The translations under genes were made by a program, and so were the position numbers. This document shows, piece after piece, positions 18,059 to 26,583 of a DNA stretch of 64,000 bases (its first letter is position 1; every line of letters starts with the position of its first letter). The notes below the pieces were generated by a model. That model did no database searches. It worked only from the letters and a program-made list of their open reading frames with translations, and had not been told where the DNA came from. This DNA comes from Bog-159 sp050008575 (GTDB lineage Bacteria; Acidobacteriota; Terriglobia; Bryobacterales; Bryobacteraceae): assembly GCA_050008575.1 (NCBI GenBank), contig JBEKMJ010000006.1:1-64000 (forward strand), in the 5' to 3' direction.

Positions 18059-18100
18059 CGGTCATTTCCGGCCGCCGGCTCGGGTGAGCTGCGCTGGCCT

Positions 18101-18276
18101 GCGCTGACAGGGGTGTCAGCGCGGCAGCATCGAAAGCCTCCGGTAGGCGACTGAGAATACGGCCGGGCAGGCTGCGAGGCCGCCGCAGGCTGCGAGCCTG
18201 CCCCACAACTCGGCTTTCATGCGCATTTGGTGGGCCCACGCGGCCCATGGAGACAGGCATGCGTGCCTGCGCCACG
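18101..18276. repeat. Long composite repeat, copy 1 (copy 2 at 63027-63213)
   Basis: Starts with CGCTGACAGGGGTGTCAGCG, then GGCAGCATCGAAAGCCTCCG, palindromes GCAGGCTGCGAGCCTGCC, the phrase CAACTCGGCTTTCATGCGCA, and CAGGCATGCGTGCCTGCGCC. Nearly the same order and sequence occur again 45 kb away. The end of the repeat supplies an ATG (18247) in frame with the next kinase. Confidence 0.88.
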
Positions 18277-18279
18277 ATT

Positions 18280-20316
18280 ATGCATGCTACCTATCTGGCC
18301 GCCATTGTCGACTCTTCCGACGACGCCATTATCGGCGCGCGTCCGGACGGCGTCATAGAAACCTGGAATCGAGGGGCGGAGAACCTGTACGGCTATGCCG
18401 CGCGGGAAATGATTGGCCGCCACCTCGCTCTGCTGGAATCGCCGGAACAGCCCGGCGAAATCTCCCGCATTCTGGAGAGGATCGCGCGTGGCGAAACCAT
18501 CCGGCACCATCGCACGGTGCGCATCGCAAAGGACGGCGCAAGGGTGGAAGTATCCGTGACCATCTCGCCGATCCGCGACGCCGGGGGGAGTGTAGTGGGC
18601 GCCTCGGCGATCGCGCGGGACATGGGCGAACGAGCGGCCCTGGAAAACGCCCTGCGGTTCAGCGAGGAGCGCTACCGCTCATTGGCGCTGGCCGGCGCGC
18701 AGATCGTCTGGACCAAGAACGCGCGGGGCGAGGTGGTGGAGGATTGGCCCATGTGGCGAGCATTCACGGGCCAAGCCGTCAGCGAGACGACGGGCCGGGG
18801 CTGGGCCAGCGCGGTACACCCGGAGGACCGCGAAAGAATCGGCGTGGTATGGGAGGCCGCGCTGCGGAACGGGAGCATGTACGAGACAGAGTATCGGCTG
18901 CGCCGGCACGATGGCGAGTACCGGCATATGGCGGTGCGGGGGGTGCCGGTGCTCGAGCCGGGAGGCCGCGTGCGCGAATGGATCGGCTCCTGCGCCGACA
19001 TCACGGAACGAAAGCGGGCCGAGGAGGAAGGCCAGAAAGCGCAACGGGAACTGGCTCTGAAAACCAGGTTCGCCACGATATTCCCGACCGCGGCCGAGCC
19101 GGAGATATTCGCGGCCGTACTGGACGCCATCCTGGATCACACCCACAGCGCGGAAGGCGTTTTCGGATACATCGGCGAGGACGGCGCGCTGATATGTTCC
19201 ATCCGGACGCGAAAAGCCGGGAAGGAGAGCGGCGCTTCCCAGGATGCCGGCGCGGCCTGTGAAACCTTGCGCATCCCGCAGAGCGAGTGGGAGGGCGTTT
19301 GGGGACGCGCTCTTAGGGAAAAGCGATCGTTGTATTCCAATGAACCGGGAGCAAGCCCAGCGGGCCGCATTCCCGTCCGCCGGATGCTGGCCGTGCCCAT
19401 CGTTTTCCAAGAAGAGCCGCTCGGGCTGTTTGCCATCGCCAACAAAACCGCGGATCATGTGGAAAGCGATCGCCAGACCTTGGAGCGTATCGCGCGGGAT
19501 GTCGCGCCGGTCTTCAAAGCCAGACTGCAGCGGGACGCCCAGGAGCGCGCACGCAAACGCGCCGAGGAGGAGGTGCGCACGGTCAACGCGGAGTTGGAGA
19601 AACGCGTTCAGGAACGCACGGCGCAGTGGGAGGCCGCCAATCACGAACTGGAATCGTTCGCCTATTCGGTCTCGCACGATCTGCGCGCGCCGTTGCGGGC
19701 CATCCACGGATTCTCACGGATACTGATTGAAGAGTGCGCGCCGGAGCTGCCCGGAGACGCCAAACATTATCTTGAAGTAATTCGCGATAACGCATTACAA
19801 ATGGGAGAGTTAATCGATGATTTACTGACCCTATCCCGGCTCAGCCGCCAGCCTTTGCAGAAACAGGCGATCGCGCCGGCGGATCTGGTCGCACAAGCGC
19901 TCGACGAACTACGCCCTGAGATGGGGCCGCGCATTGAAATCGCGGTGGGCGACGTGCCGGTCTGCGAGGGCGACCCGGTGCTATTGAAACAGGTATTTGT
20001 AAACCTGCTCTCGAACGCCATCAAGTATAGCGGCCGGCGGGCACAGGCCCGGATTGAAGTGGGGGCGCTGCCCCGCGCGGACGGGCATGCGCCCGTCTAC
20101 TTCGTGCGGGACAACGGGGTCGGCTTCGACATGCGGTATGTGCATAAGCTGTTCGGGGTGTTTCAGCGCCTGCATCATGCGGTGGATTATCCGGGCACGG
20201 GTGTCGGCCTGGCGACGGTACAGAGGATCATTCACCGGCATGGCGGGCGCGTGTGGGCCGAATCGGAAATCGATCGAGGCGCGACGTTCTATTTCACCAT
20301 GGAGCCTGAAGCATGA
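18280..20316 (+). CDS. PAS-PAS-GAF sensor histidine kinase
   Basis: 678 residues from the ATG at 18280. An ATG at 18247 is in frame but lies in the dispersed repeat, so I prefer the later one. Domains: PAS (about 1-120; SSDDAIIGARPDG), PAS/PAC (about 125-250; WIGSCADITERKRAEEE), GAF-like (about 265-420; IPVRRMLAVPIVF), a coiled-coil linker, then kinase core with the His in SVSHDLRAPLRAIHGFSRIL, and ATPase boxes NLLSNAIKYS, DNGVGFDM, GTGVGLATV. This kinase core is the phytochrome-like type usually paired with small Rcp1-like regulators, as found in the next gene with a 4-base overlap (ATGA). Cytoplasmic. Confidence 0.9.
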   Translation: MHATYLAAIVDSSDDAIIGARPDGVIETWNRGAENLYGYAAREMIGRHLALLESPEQPGEISRILERIARGETIRHHRTVRIAKDGARVEVSVTISPIRDAGGSVVGASAIARDMGERAALENALRFSEERYRSLALAGAQIVWTKNARGEVVEDWPMWRAFTGQAVSETTGRGWASAVHPEDRERIGVVWEAALRNGSMYETEYRLRRHDGEYRHMAVRGVPVLEPGGRVREWIGSCADITERKRAEEEGQKAQRELALKTRFATIFPTAAEPEIFAAVLDAILDHTHSAEGVFGYIGEDGALICSIRTRKAGKESGASQDAGAACETLRIPQSEWEGVWGRALREKRSLYSNEPGASPAGRIPVRRMLAVPIVFQEEPLGLFAIANKTADHVESDRQTLERIARDVAPVFKARLQRDAQERARKRAEEEVRTVNAELEKRVQERTAQWEAANHELESFAYSVSHDLRAPLRAIHGFSRILIEECAPELPGDAKHYLEVIRDNALQMGELIDDLLTLSRLSRQPLQKQAIAPADLVAQALDELRPEMGPRIEIAVGDVPVCEGDPVLLKQVFVNLLSNAIKYSGRRAQARIEVGALPRADGHAPVYFVRDNGVGFDMRYVHKLFGVFQRLHHAVDYPGTGVGLATVQRIIHRHGGRVWAESEIDRGATFYFTMEPEA

Positions 20317-20777
20317 ACGATCGCGTGCAGATTCTGCTGGTGGACGATAACCCCAGCGATGCCGAGCTGACCCTGCATGTACTGAGCCGGCACTTCGCCG
20401 GCCGCATCGGCGGCAACGCCGACAATGCCGCCGAACGCATCGCCGATCACATTAAGGTAGTGCACGATGGCGCCGAAGCGCTGGATTTCATCTTCTGCAC
20501 GGGCGCGTACGCCGCGCGCAACCCCCAAGACCTTCCCCAGACGATGCTGCTGGATCTGAAGCTGCCGAAGGTGGATGGCCTGGAAGTGTTGCGGCGGGCA
20601 AAGGCGGACCCGCGCACGCGCGACATGCCTATCGTGGTGTTCAGCTCTTCGTGGGAGGATTCCGACGTGCGGCAGGCGCGCGCACTGGGCGCGCATAGCT
20701 TCGTGGTGAAACCCGTGGATTTCACGCAATTCGTGGAGGCCGTGCGGGCGGCCCTAAATTTAACCGAGGCGCTGTGA
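20313..20777 (+). CDS. Rcp1-like response regulator
   Basis: 154 residues: one receiver domain without output domain. Acidic pocket DDNPSD at the start, phospho-acceptor Asp in LLDLKLPKVDG, Ser in VFSSSWED and Lys in VVKPVDF. The LPKVDG and the long loop before it are typical of regulators that pair with phytochrome-like kinases. The start overlaps the upstream kinase stop by four bases and the next gene starts one base after its stop, so the three are translated together. Confidence 0.92.
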   Translation: MNDRVQILLVDDNPSDAELTLHVLSRHFAGRIGGNADNAAERIADHIKVVHDGAEALDFIFCTGAYAARNPQDLPQTMLLDLKLPKVDGLEVLRRAKADPRTRDMPIVVFSSSWEDSDVRQARALGAHSFVVKPVDFTQFVEAVRAALNLTEAL

Positions 20778-20778
20778 A

Positions 20779-22134
20779 GTGAGCCAGGAAACCGTACTTC
20801 ACGTATTGATATTGGAAGACCGGCCGGCGGACGCCGAGATGATGGCGCACGAACTGCGCTGCGGCGGCTTCGATGCGCAGTGGCAGCGGGTGGAAACCGA
20901 ACCTGATTTTCTAGCGCGGCTGGATCCGCCGCCCGACGTGATCCTGGCCGACTACAGCATGCCGGAACTGGATGCCCTGCGGGCACTGCAGTTGCTGCAG
21001 GAGCGGGGGCTGAACATTCCGTTCATCGTGGTTTCCGGGACCATCGGAGAAGATGTGGCGGTGGCCATCATGCGGCAAGGCGGCGCCGACTACCTGCTGA
21101 AGGACCGCCTGGGGCGGCTGGGGCCGGCCGTGAAACACGCGCTGATGGAGCATGAGCTGCGCCTGGAGAAAGGCCGGGCCGAAGATAAGCTGCAAGCCAG
21201 CGAGGCGCGCTTCCACACATTCATGCATCACAGTCCGGCATTGGCGTTCATCAAAGACGCGGGCGGCCGGATTCTGTATGTGAACAATGCGTCGGAAGAT
21301 GCGGAGGACATCGCCGCCCAACTCCGCGCCGATGCATCCGTCCTTGAAAGCGGCGAGCCTTCGCGCACCATTGAAGAGGTGACCACGGCCGGCGGGCAGC
21401 TACGCCAGATGCTGTGCTTCCGCTTTCTGTTCCACGACGTAGCGGGGAGCCGGCTGCTGGGCGGAGTGTCCGTGGACATAACCGAGCAGAAGGCCGGGGA
21501 GAAGGCCCTATCGGAGGCGCTGGCGGCGAAGGACTTGCTGCTGCGGGAAGTGCACCATCGGGTGAAGAACAATCTGCAGACTATTTCGAGTTTGCTGAAC
21601 ATGCAAGCCGAGTTGTTGCCCGATCCGGCGGCGCGCCACGCCCTGCGCGACGCGCAGCGCCGGGTGCACTCGATGGCGCTGATCCACGAGCAGATGTACG
21701 GCGACCAGGACATGGACGAGGTGGACTTCGGCGAGTATGCCAGGCGGCTGTCGCGCGACCTGATCGAATCGTTCGGGGCCGCGGCCGCGCGCGTGCGGCT
21801 GCGCTTCGCGCTCGATCCGGTGCCGCTGGCCATGGATCAGATGATACCCTGCGGCCTGATTCTGAACGAGTTGGTGACCAATTCGTTAAAGTACGCGTTC
21901 CCGGGCGAGCGCGTCGGCGAGATCGTGGTTTCGCTGCGGTGCGAAGGCGGGAAGACGGTAACCATGGCGGTGGCGGACAACGGAGTGGGGCTGCCGGCGG
22001 GCATCGCGGAGAAGCAGTCGCTGGGGACGCGCATTGTGGAGATCCTGACCCAACAGCTCGGCGGGATCCTGGCACGCCAATCCGGCGATGGAGTGGCGAC
22101 GGCGATCACCTTCGCCAGATCAAGCCGGCCCTGA
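20779..22134 (+). CDS. REC-PAS-HWE/HisKA_2 sensor histidine kinase
   Basis: 451 residues with a GTG start at 20779, one base after the previous stop. An N-terminal receiver (about 7-125; ILADYSMPELDAL, phosphorylatable Asp) is followed by a PAS-like domain (about 135-245), then a HisKA_2 kinase core with phospho-acceptor His in LREVHHRVKNNLQTISSLLN and an ATPase domain (ILNELVTNSLKYAFPG, VADNGVGLP). In this arrangement the receiver may take phosphate from the upstream kinases, giving a branched relay; that is inference from gene order. Last gene of the four-gene run at 16118-22134. Confidence 0.9.
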   Translation: MSQETVLHVLILEDRPADAEMMAHELRCGGFDAQWQRVETEPDFLARLDPPPDVILADYSMPELDALRALQLLQERGLNIPFIVVSGTIGEDVAVAIMRQGGADYLLKDRLGRLGPAVKHALMEHELRLEKGRAEDKLQASEARFHTFMHHSPALAFIKDAGGRILYVNNASEDAEDIAAQLRADASVLESGEPSRTIEEVTTAGGQLRQMLCFRFLFHDVAGSRLLGGVSVDITEQKAGEKALSEALAAKDLLLREVHHRVKNNLQTISSLLNMQAELLPDPAARHALRDAQRRVHSMALIHEQMYGDQDMDEVDFGEYARRLSRDLIESFGAAAARVRLRFALDPVPLAMDQMIPCGLILNELVTNSLKYAFPGERVGEIVVSLRCEGGKTVTMAVADNGVGLPAGIAEKQSLGTRIVEILTQQLGGILARQSGDGVATAITFARSSRP

Positions 22135-22138
22135 TAGA

Positions 22139-22230
22139 CTGGAGGGCGGGCTAATTTTGCCCGCAGCCGGCCTTGACCCGGACGCACGCCGCCTGAAAGG
22201 CGGCTGCGGCCAAGATTGGCCGCCCTCCAA
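22139..22230. repeat. REP-like palindrome cluster
   Basis: GGGCGGGCTAATTTTGCCCGC, CGCCGCCTGAAAGGCGGC and GGCGGCCAATCTTGGCCGCC-type units (GGCCAAGATTGGCC) between the kinase and the DinB-like gene. Confidence 0.75.
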
Positions 22231-22236
22231 TCGCCT

Positions 22237-22779
22237 ATGACGATTACTCCCGAAGAGCGCGCGCACGCCATCGGGCTGCTGCGCGATTCCGCCAACGAAT
22301 TTCTGGAACTCATCTCGGGTCTGACCGACGCGGAGTGGACCGCGCAGGCCGCGCCGGGCGGCTGGTCGGTCCAGCAAACGGCCGAGCACATCGTGTTGGG
22401 CGAACGGACTATGCTCGCCAAGATTACGGAAGCCCTGGCCAGTCCGCCCAATCCGGACTGGGAGGAAGAGGACGCGCGCAAGACCAAGTTCCTGGGCCGG
22501 GTGCTGCCGGATCGCGGCCGCAAGGCGAGCGCGCCGGCGGTGTTGGAGCCGCATCGCCACTGGACCCGCGACGAAACCATCGAGCGCTACCAGGCCGGCC
22601 GCGCGCGCACGCTGCAGTTGGCGGAAGAAGTGGACCGGCCGCTGAAAGGCCATCTGGCCAAGCATCCGTTCCCGGTCTTCGATATGCTGAACGCCTATCA
22701 ATGGTTGCTTTATATTCCGTTGCATAACGTGCGCCACAACCAGCAGATAGCCGAATCGTTAAAGGAACTCGTCCGGTGA
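22237..22779 (+). CDS. DinB superfamily protein
   Basis: 180 residues from the ATG at 22237; an earlier in-frame ATG lies inside a repeat unit. Four-helix DinB/YfiT-like fold: three metal-binding His are visible in the usual places, in QQTAEHIVLGE (helix 2), and in PLHNVRHNQQIAE near the end. Members of the superfamily are metal-dependent thiol transferases or damage-inducible proteins; the substrate here is unknown. Its stop overlaps the GTG start of the next gene by four bases, so the two form an operon. Confidence 0.85.
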   Translation: MTITPEERAHAIGLLRDSANEFLELISGLTDAEWTAQAAPGGWSVQQTAEHIVLGERTMLAKITEALASPPNPDWEEEDARKTKFLGRVLPDRGRKASAPAVLEPHRHWTRDETIERYQAGRARTLQLAEEVDRPLKGHLAKHPFPVFDMLNAYQWLLYIPLHNVRHNQQIAESLKELVR

Positions 22780-23549
22780 GGACTATTGTGATTACGGGCG
22801 GCGGGGCGGGCATCGGCCGGGCGGTCGCGATGCAGTGCGCCGCGCGCGGCGATGGTGTGGCGGTGCTGGATATCGACGGTCCCGCGGCCGAGGACGCCGC
22901 AGCCGCCGCGCTGACCGCCGGCGCCCCCGCGGCGATCGGGGTGGAATGCGACGTTTCGCGCGAGGAGAGCGTGGCGCGCGCGTTTGAGGAGACGGCGGCG
23001 CGCCTGGGTCCGCTATACGGCGCATTCGCTAATGCGGGCATGGATGCCGGCGGCTTCTTGCACGAGCTGCCGTGCGCGACCTGGAAACGGGTGCTGGACA
23101 CCAATCTGACCGGCATTTATCTGACGTGCAAGTATGCGCTGCAACAGATTTTAAGAGCTGGAACGGCGGGATCCATCGTGTGTACGTCGTCGCCGGCGGC
23201 ATCGGTGGCCTTCGCCGCGGGCGCGGCGGGAGCTTATAGCGCCTCCAAGGGCGGCATTTCAGCGCTGGTGCGGTGCATGGCGGTGGATTATGCCAAATAC
23301 GGTATCCGGGTGAACGCGGTAGTACCGGGCGCCACCGAAACCCGCTTGATGTGGGCCAATGTGGAGCCGGCGGCGATGCCCGAGATGCGGCGGCGCATCT
23401 GCGCAGAGGTGCCGCTAGGCCGCCTGGCGAGCCCGGATGAGCCGGCGCGCGCCGTGGTCTGGCTTTTGTCCGACGATTCGTCGTATGTAACCGGCTCGCA
23501 CCTGGTGTGCGATGGGGGCATATTGGCCAAGGCATCCATCAGCGTTTGA
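22776..23549 (+). CDS. Short-chain dehydrogenase/reductase (SDR)
   Basis: 257 residues, GTG start overlapping the DinB-like stop. Classical SDR: cofactor loop TGGGAGIGR (residues about 6-14), acidic residue DID after strand 2 suggesting NAD preference, NAG motif in FANAGMDAGG, catalytic Ser in VCTSSPAAS, YxxxK in AYSASKGG, and PGATET after strand 6. An NAD(P)-dependent oxidoreductase of unknown substrate, cytoplasmic. Confidence 0.93.
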   Translation: MRTIVITGGGAGIGRAVAMQCAARGDGVAVLDIDGPAAEDAAAAALTAGAPAAIGVECDVSREESVARAFEETAARLGPLYGAFANAGMDAGGFLHELPCATWKRVLDTNLTGIYLTCKYALQQILRAGTAGSIVCTSSPAASVAFAAGAAGAYSASKGGISALVRCMAVDYAKYGIRVNAVVPGATETRLMWANVEPAAMPEMRRRICAEVPLGRLASPDEPARAVVWLLSDDSSYVTGSHLVCDGGILAKASISV

Positions 23550-23946
23550 CGGTCACCACGCGACGCATTTTTTTTTGCCCTTCCGTTTCAGTCGCTTGCG
23601 CAAAGGGCTCGGCGGTTTGGCGCGCGCCGCATGTCATTGTGAAATCAAGAAAGGGCGCTGCGCTGACTTTGGCGGCGTCCCTTATGAGGAGCGCGTGGGG
23701 GCGCTTCTCCCGCCCACAGCCGGAAATCAGCGTCCGGCTGGCGGCGATCCATCCCGGAGCCCTTGAGAAAGGCTTGCCGCACAATTGCGACGGTTGTCCG
23801 GACGGGGTTCAGGGACGAGGCTGGGGCAGCCTCCGATCTGCGCTGGATCGCCGCGCTCGGCCTTCTTCCGCCATAGGGGAAGGCCGGGCCGCGACGGTGG
23901 CCGGGTGGGGGGAGGGCGCTGGCGATTGCGGAGCGCCAACTTCCGT
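23550..23946. other. Gene-free stretch
   Basis: About 400 bases with a run of nine T at 23569-23577 shortly after the SDR stop, which could be part of a weak terminator, and no convincing gene. Possibly decayed remains of the transporter gene that follows on the minus strand. Confidence 0.35.
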
Positions 23947-24258
23947 TCAACCTTTGCGCACTTCGGAATCGATGCGTTCGACGAAAAGATAAAGCCCCAA
24001 GCAAGCCGCAAAGAGAATCGCGGAGACGATCGCGCCTGGCACGGCCGCCGCGCGATGGCCAGCCAAGTAGGATTCGAGGGTGGCCGAGAGCAGCCAGATC
24101 TGTACGATCACGGGAACGGCAATCAGCAGGGCGGTTTGCGCGGACGTCAGGTGAAGCGTCTCGCGGAAGCGGGGCGCAAAGGCGCCGATCAGCCCCCACG
24201 CCGGAAAGCAGACCGTGAATGAGATGGCGCCCAGCAGGACGTGGCGGCGGTTGGCCAT
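23947..24258 (-). pseudogene. Nitrate/nitrite transporter (NarK-type MFS) remnant
   Basis: 103 residues from the ATG at 24258, with AAGGAGCGAT upstream. The start ANRRHVLLGAISFTVCFPAW and GLIGAFAPRFRETLHLTSAQ match the first helix and loop of nitrate/nitrite porters of the major facilitator superfamily as I know them. After ALLIAVPVI the sequence jumps to ESYLAGHRAAAVPGAIVSAI and LYLFVERIDSEV, which looks like the end of a transporter. Normal length is 400-450 residues, so most of the middle is missing, apparently in frame. Could instead be a small membrane protein derived from one. Confidence 0.55.
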
Positions 24259-24299
24259 ATCGCTCCTTATCCCAATCCAATCCAAATCTAAACACCGGG

Positions 24300-24405
24300 G
24301 CTCGACCGGCGTGACCGTTCATCGGCGCAGGTGTGCTTTTCCTCCGGCCCAACGCGAAAATCAAAACCAAATATTGGCCGCCGATGAACGCCGATAAAAC
24401 CAGTC
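24300..24405. repeat. Dispersed repeat, inverted copy of 45345-45450
   Basis: Contains AAATATTGGCCGCCGATGAA followed by CGCCGATAAAA. The minus-strand version, with GCGTTCATCGGCGGCCAATA and TTTTGATTTT, is found at 45345-45450. Confidence 0.7.
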
Positions 24406-24493
24406 TTGGGGATGCTGCGACTCGTCCGGTGGTACGGTATGCGGGATTTCCATTTTGGGTGGCGCGCGCGGGCGAAGTTCACCAAAGATAGTA

Positions 24494-24499
24494 TATAAT
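24494..24499 (+). promoter_or_regulatory. Candidate -10 element (TATAAT) before the Crp/Fnr gene
   Basis: A perfect TATAAT about 145 bases upstream of the regulator start, in an otherwise GC-rich stretch. No good -35 at 17 bases, so the call is tentative. Confidence 0.3.
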
Positions 24500-24640
24500 C
24501 GGACGACAAGCGGAGCTAACATCCACACAGCCGGGGCACGGTTGAACGATCGGCCACTGGAGGGGGAGACGGAACACCGAGAACCGCGGAGCCGGCCGAC
24601 CCCGCCGGATGTGTGGTTTATGACCGACTGATAGATCGTC

Positions 24641-25294
24641 GTGGGTGCTGAACAAATGCAGGCTTTCGACGTTAAATTGTTCTTGGCGAAGGCCGGCGAC
24701 AAACGATCGATTCTGCGCTGCCGCAAGAAGCAAGCGATTTTCTCGCAAGGCGAACCCGCGGAAGCCATTTTCTATGTTCAGAAAGGCCGGGTGAAGCTCA
24801 CCGTCATCTCAAAACGCGGTAAGGAAGCAGTTATCGGAATCTTGGAAACTGGCGACTTTTTCGGGGAAGGATGCCTGGCGGGACAGCCCATCCGCATGTC
24901 GAGCGCCACCGCCTTGGCCGATTGTTCAATCCTGCGGCTGGAGAAAGGCGGCATAGTCCGCTTGCTCCACGAAGAGCCGGCCTTCGCCGAGATGTTCCTC
25001 AAATATCTGCTGACCCGCAATATTCGCATCGAGGAAGATCTGGTGGACCAACTCTTCAACACCAGCGAAAAGCGGTTGGCGCGCGTACTGCTGCTGCTGG
25101 CCAACTACGGGAAAGACGCGAAGCCCGAGCCGGTTGTCGCGAAGATCAGCCAGGAGACCCTGGCGGCCATGATCGGGACGACGCGCTCCAGAGTCAGTTT
25201 CTTCATGAATAAGTTCCGCGAGCTGGGCTTCATCGACTACAACGGGGAGCTTAAAGTGCACATCTCTCTGCTGACGATCCTCCTCCACGATTGA
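24641..25294 (+). CDS. Crp/Fnr family transcription regulator
   Basis: 217 residues from a GTG at 24641; an ATG at 24656 is an equally possible start. The N-terminal cyclic-nucleotide-binding fold (about 20-130) shows FSQGEPAEAIFYVQKGRVKL and GDFFGEG; the C-terminal winged helix (about 150-210) has ISQETLAAMIGTTRSRVSFF as the recognition helix. No N-terminal Cys cluster as in FNR, so not an obvious oxygen sensor. Its neighbours are a nitrate transporter remnant (divergent) and an ice-binding-fold protein downstream, the likely candidates for control. Confidence 0.9.
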   Translation: MGAEQMQAFDVKLFLAKAGDKRSILRCRKKQAIFSQGEPAEAIFYVQKGRVKLTVISKRGKEAVIGILETGDFFGEGCLAGQPIRMSSATALADCSILRLEKGGIVRLLHEEPAFAEMFLKYLLTRNIRIEEDLVDQLFNTSEKRLARVLLLLANYGKDAKPEPVVAKISQETLAAMIGTTRSRVSFFMNKFRELGFIDYNGELKVHISLLTILLHD

Positions 25295-25447
25295 TAATTT
25301 CCATTGTATTAAACAAGACGGCGCCGCCCTAAGCAAGTCCACAAATCCGGAGAAACCGAGCATATTTGACCATGTTTCGGCAATGTTCCGGCTTATTCTC
25401 TAGTCACAGGGACTTGGAACTTCGGCTCCCGGACCCGAGGAGGAATA

Positions 25448-26521
25448 ATGAAGAGCTTAGTATTACTATCGTTGAGTATCGCATTGTTTGCCGCGCCGGC
25501 CTTTGCACGAACCCCGAACACTTTGCAGACATTCGCGGTCCTGGGAGCCTCGACGGTGACGAACACCGGCCCTACGCAAATCACGGGAAACCTGGGGGTC
25601 GGTCCCGGCACCGCTGTTGTCGGCTTTCCTCCGGGCATAATGGAGACGGGAACCATACACGTGGCCGACGCGATGTCGATGGAGGCTCAGGCTGAACTGA
25701 CTACCGCGTACAACGCGGCCGCGGGCATGCCGTGCAACTCCAACCTGACCGGACAGGATTTGGGAGGCCTTACGCTGACGCCGGGCGTCTACTGTTTCGA
25801 CACCTCGGCGCAGTTGACGGGGCCCTTGGTTCTCGACTTTCAAAGCAGCCCGAAGGCGAGCTTCGTGTTTCAGATCGGGAGTACGCTGACGACCGCAAGC
25901 AGTTCCAATGTGTCGGTGACAAATTGCACGCAACATTGCCTGGTGGCCTGGCAGGTCGGCAGCTCCGCAACGCTTGGAACATCCAGTAAGTTCGTCGGCG
26001 ATATCATGGCGGAGTCCAGCATCACGCTGACGACGGAAGTAAACATCTGCGGCAGAGCTTTGGCGCGAACCGGCGCGGTGACCATGGATACGGACATTGT
26101 GAACTTCATGGGGAATTTGAATCCGCTGTCGACGATCACGGGCCGCGGGCAGATCCCGGTGCCTGCGCCGGATTCCAGCGATCCGGCTGCCACCGGCGCC
26201 GGCAACGCGAGTTTCGCCTTTATCGACGGCCCAACCGGGAAGGGCGGTTTTTTCAGCTATCGCAATGACGTCACCGGCTTGCGCGCCTATGGCTCGATCG
26301 ACGAAGTTGAAGTCCTTTCGACGCGTCAAGACGGATCGCCGAAGACTGTCCGGATCTCAGGCGCTTGCCATAGCAGCCTGGCCCCTTGCTCCTTCTCCGC
26401 CATCGTGGAAAAACCCGAGGATCCCGGCGGAAGCCTGCAGTTCGGCGTCACCATCGCCGGCGGGCTTGCCGAGGCGAGATCGCCGCGCGCCGCCAGCGCC
26501 GGGCAAGTCCAGTTCCGCTAA
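25448..26521 (+). CDS. Ice-binding-fold protein (DUF3494) with extra C-terminal domain
   Basis: 357 residues with a clear signal peptide (SLVLLSLSIALFAAPAFA) and AGGAGGAATA upstream. Residues about 25-235 match the DUF3494 antifreeze-like beta-solenoid: FAVLGASTVTNTGPTQITGN, LGVGPGTAVVGFPPG, LGGLTLTPGVYCFDTSAQLT and GDIMAESSITL. In bacteria such proteins bind ice or act as adhesins. The C-terminal 110 residues (FAFIDGPTGKGGFFSYRND) resemble a separate secreted domain unrelated to ice binding. Whether this one binds ice is not visible from sequence. Confidence 0.85.
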   Translation: MKSLVLLSLSIALFAAPAFARTPNTLQTFAVLGASTVTNTGPTQITGNLGVGPGTAVVGFPPGIMETGTIHVADAMSMEAQAELTTAYNAAAGMPCNSNLTGQDLGGLTLTPGVYCFDTSAQLTGPLVLDFQSSPKASFVFQIGSTLTTASSSNVSVTNCTQHCLVAWQVGSSATLGTSSKFVGDIMAESSITLTTEVNICGRALARTGAVTMDTDIVNFMGNLNPLSTITGRGQIPVPAPDSSDPAATGAGNASFAFIDGPTGKGGFFSYRNDVTGLRAYGSIDEVEVLSTRQDGSPKTVRISGACHSSLAPCSFSAIVEKPEDPGGSLQFGVTIAGGLAEARSPRAASAGQVQFR

Positions 26522-26529
26522 GACGTTTC

Positions 26530-26548
26530 AGCTATCGGCTTTCAGCTA
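26530..26548. repeat. Inverted repeat, left arm
   Basis: AGCTATCGGCTTTCAGCTA, complementary to 26771-26790 except for one extra A. The pair encloses the 55-codon gene. A related repeat lies at 58926-58966. Confidence 0.8.
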
Positions 26549-26583
26549 AAGTGCGGGTGAAAATCCGCCGATACACCTTGTGT

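Noticed and set aside
23550..23600. Rho-independent terminator after the SDR gene
   Set aside because: The T-run is good, but I could not find a convincing GC stem in front of it.
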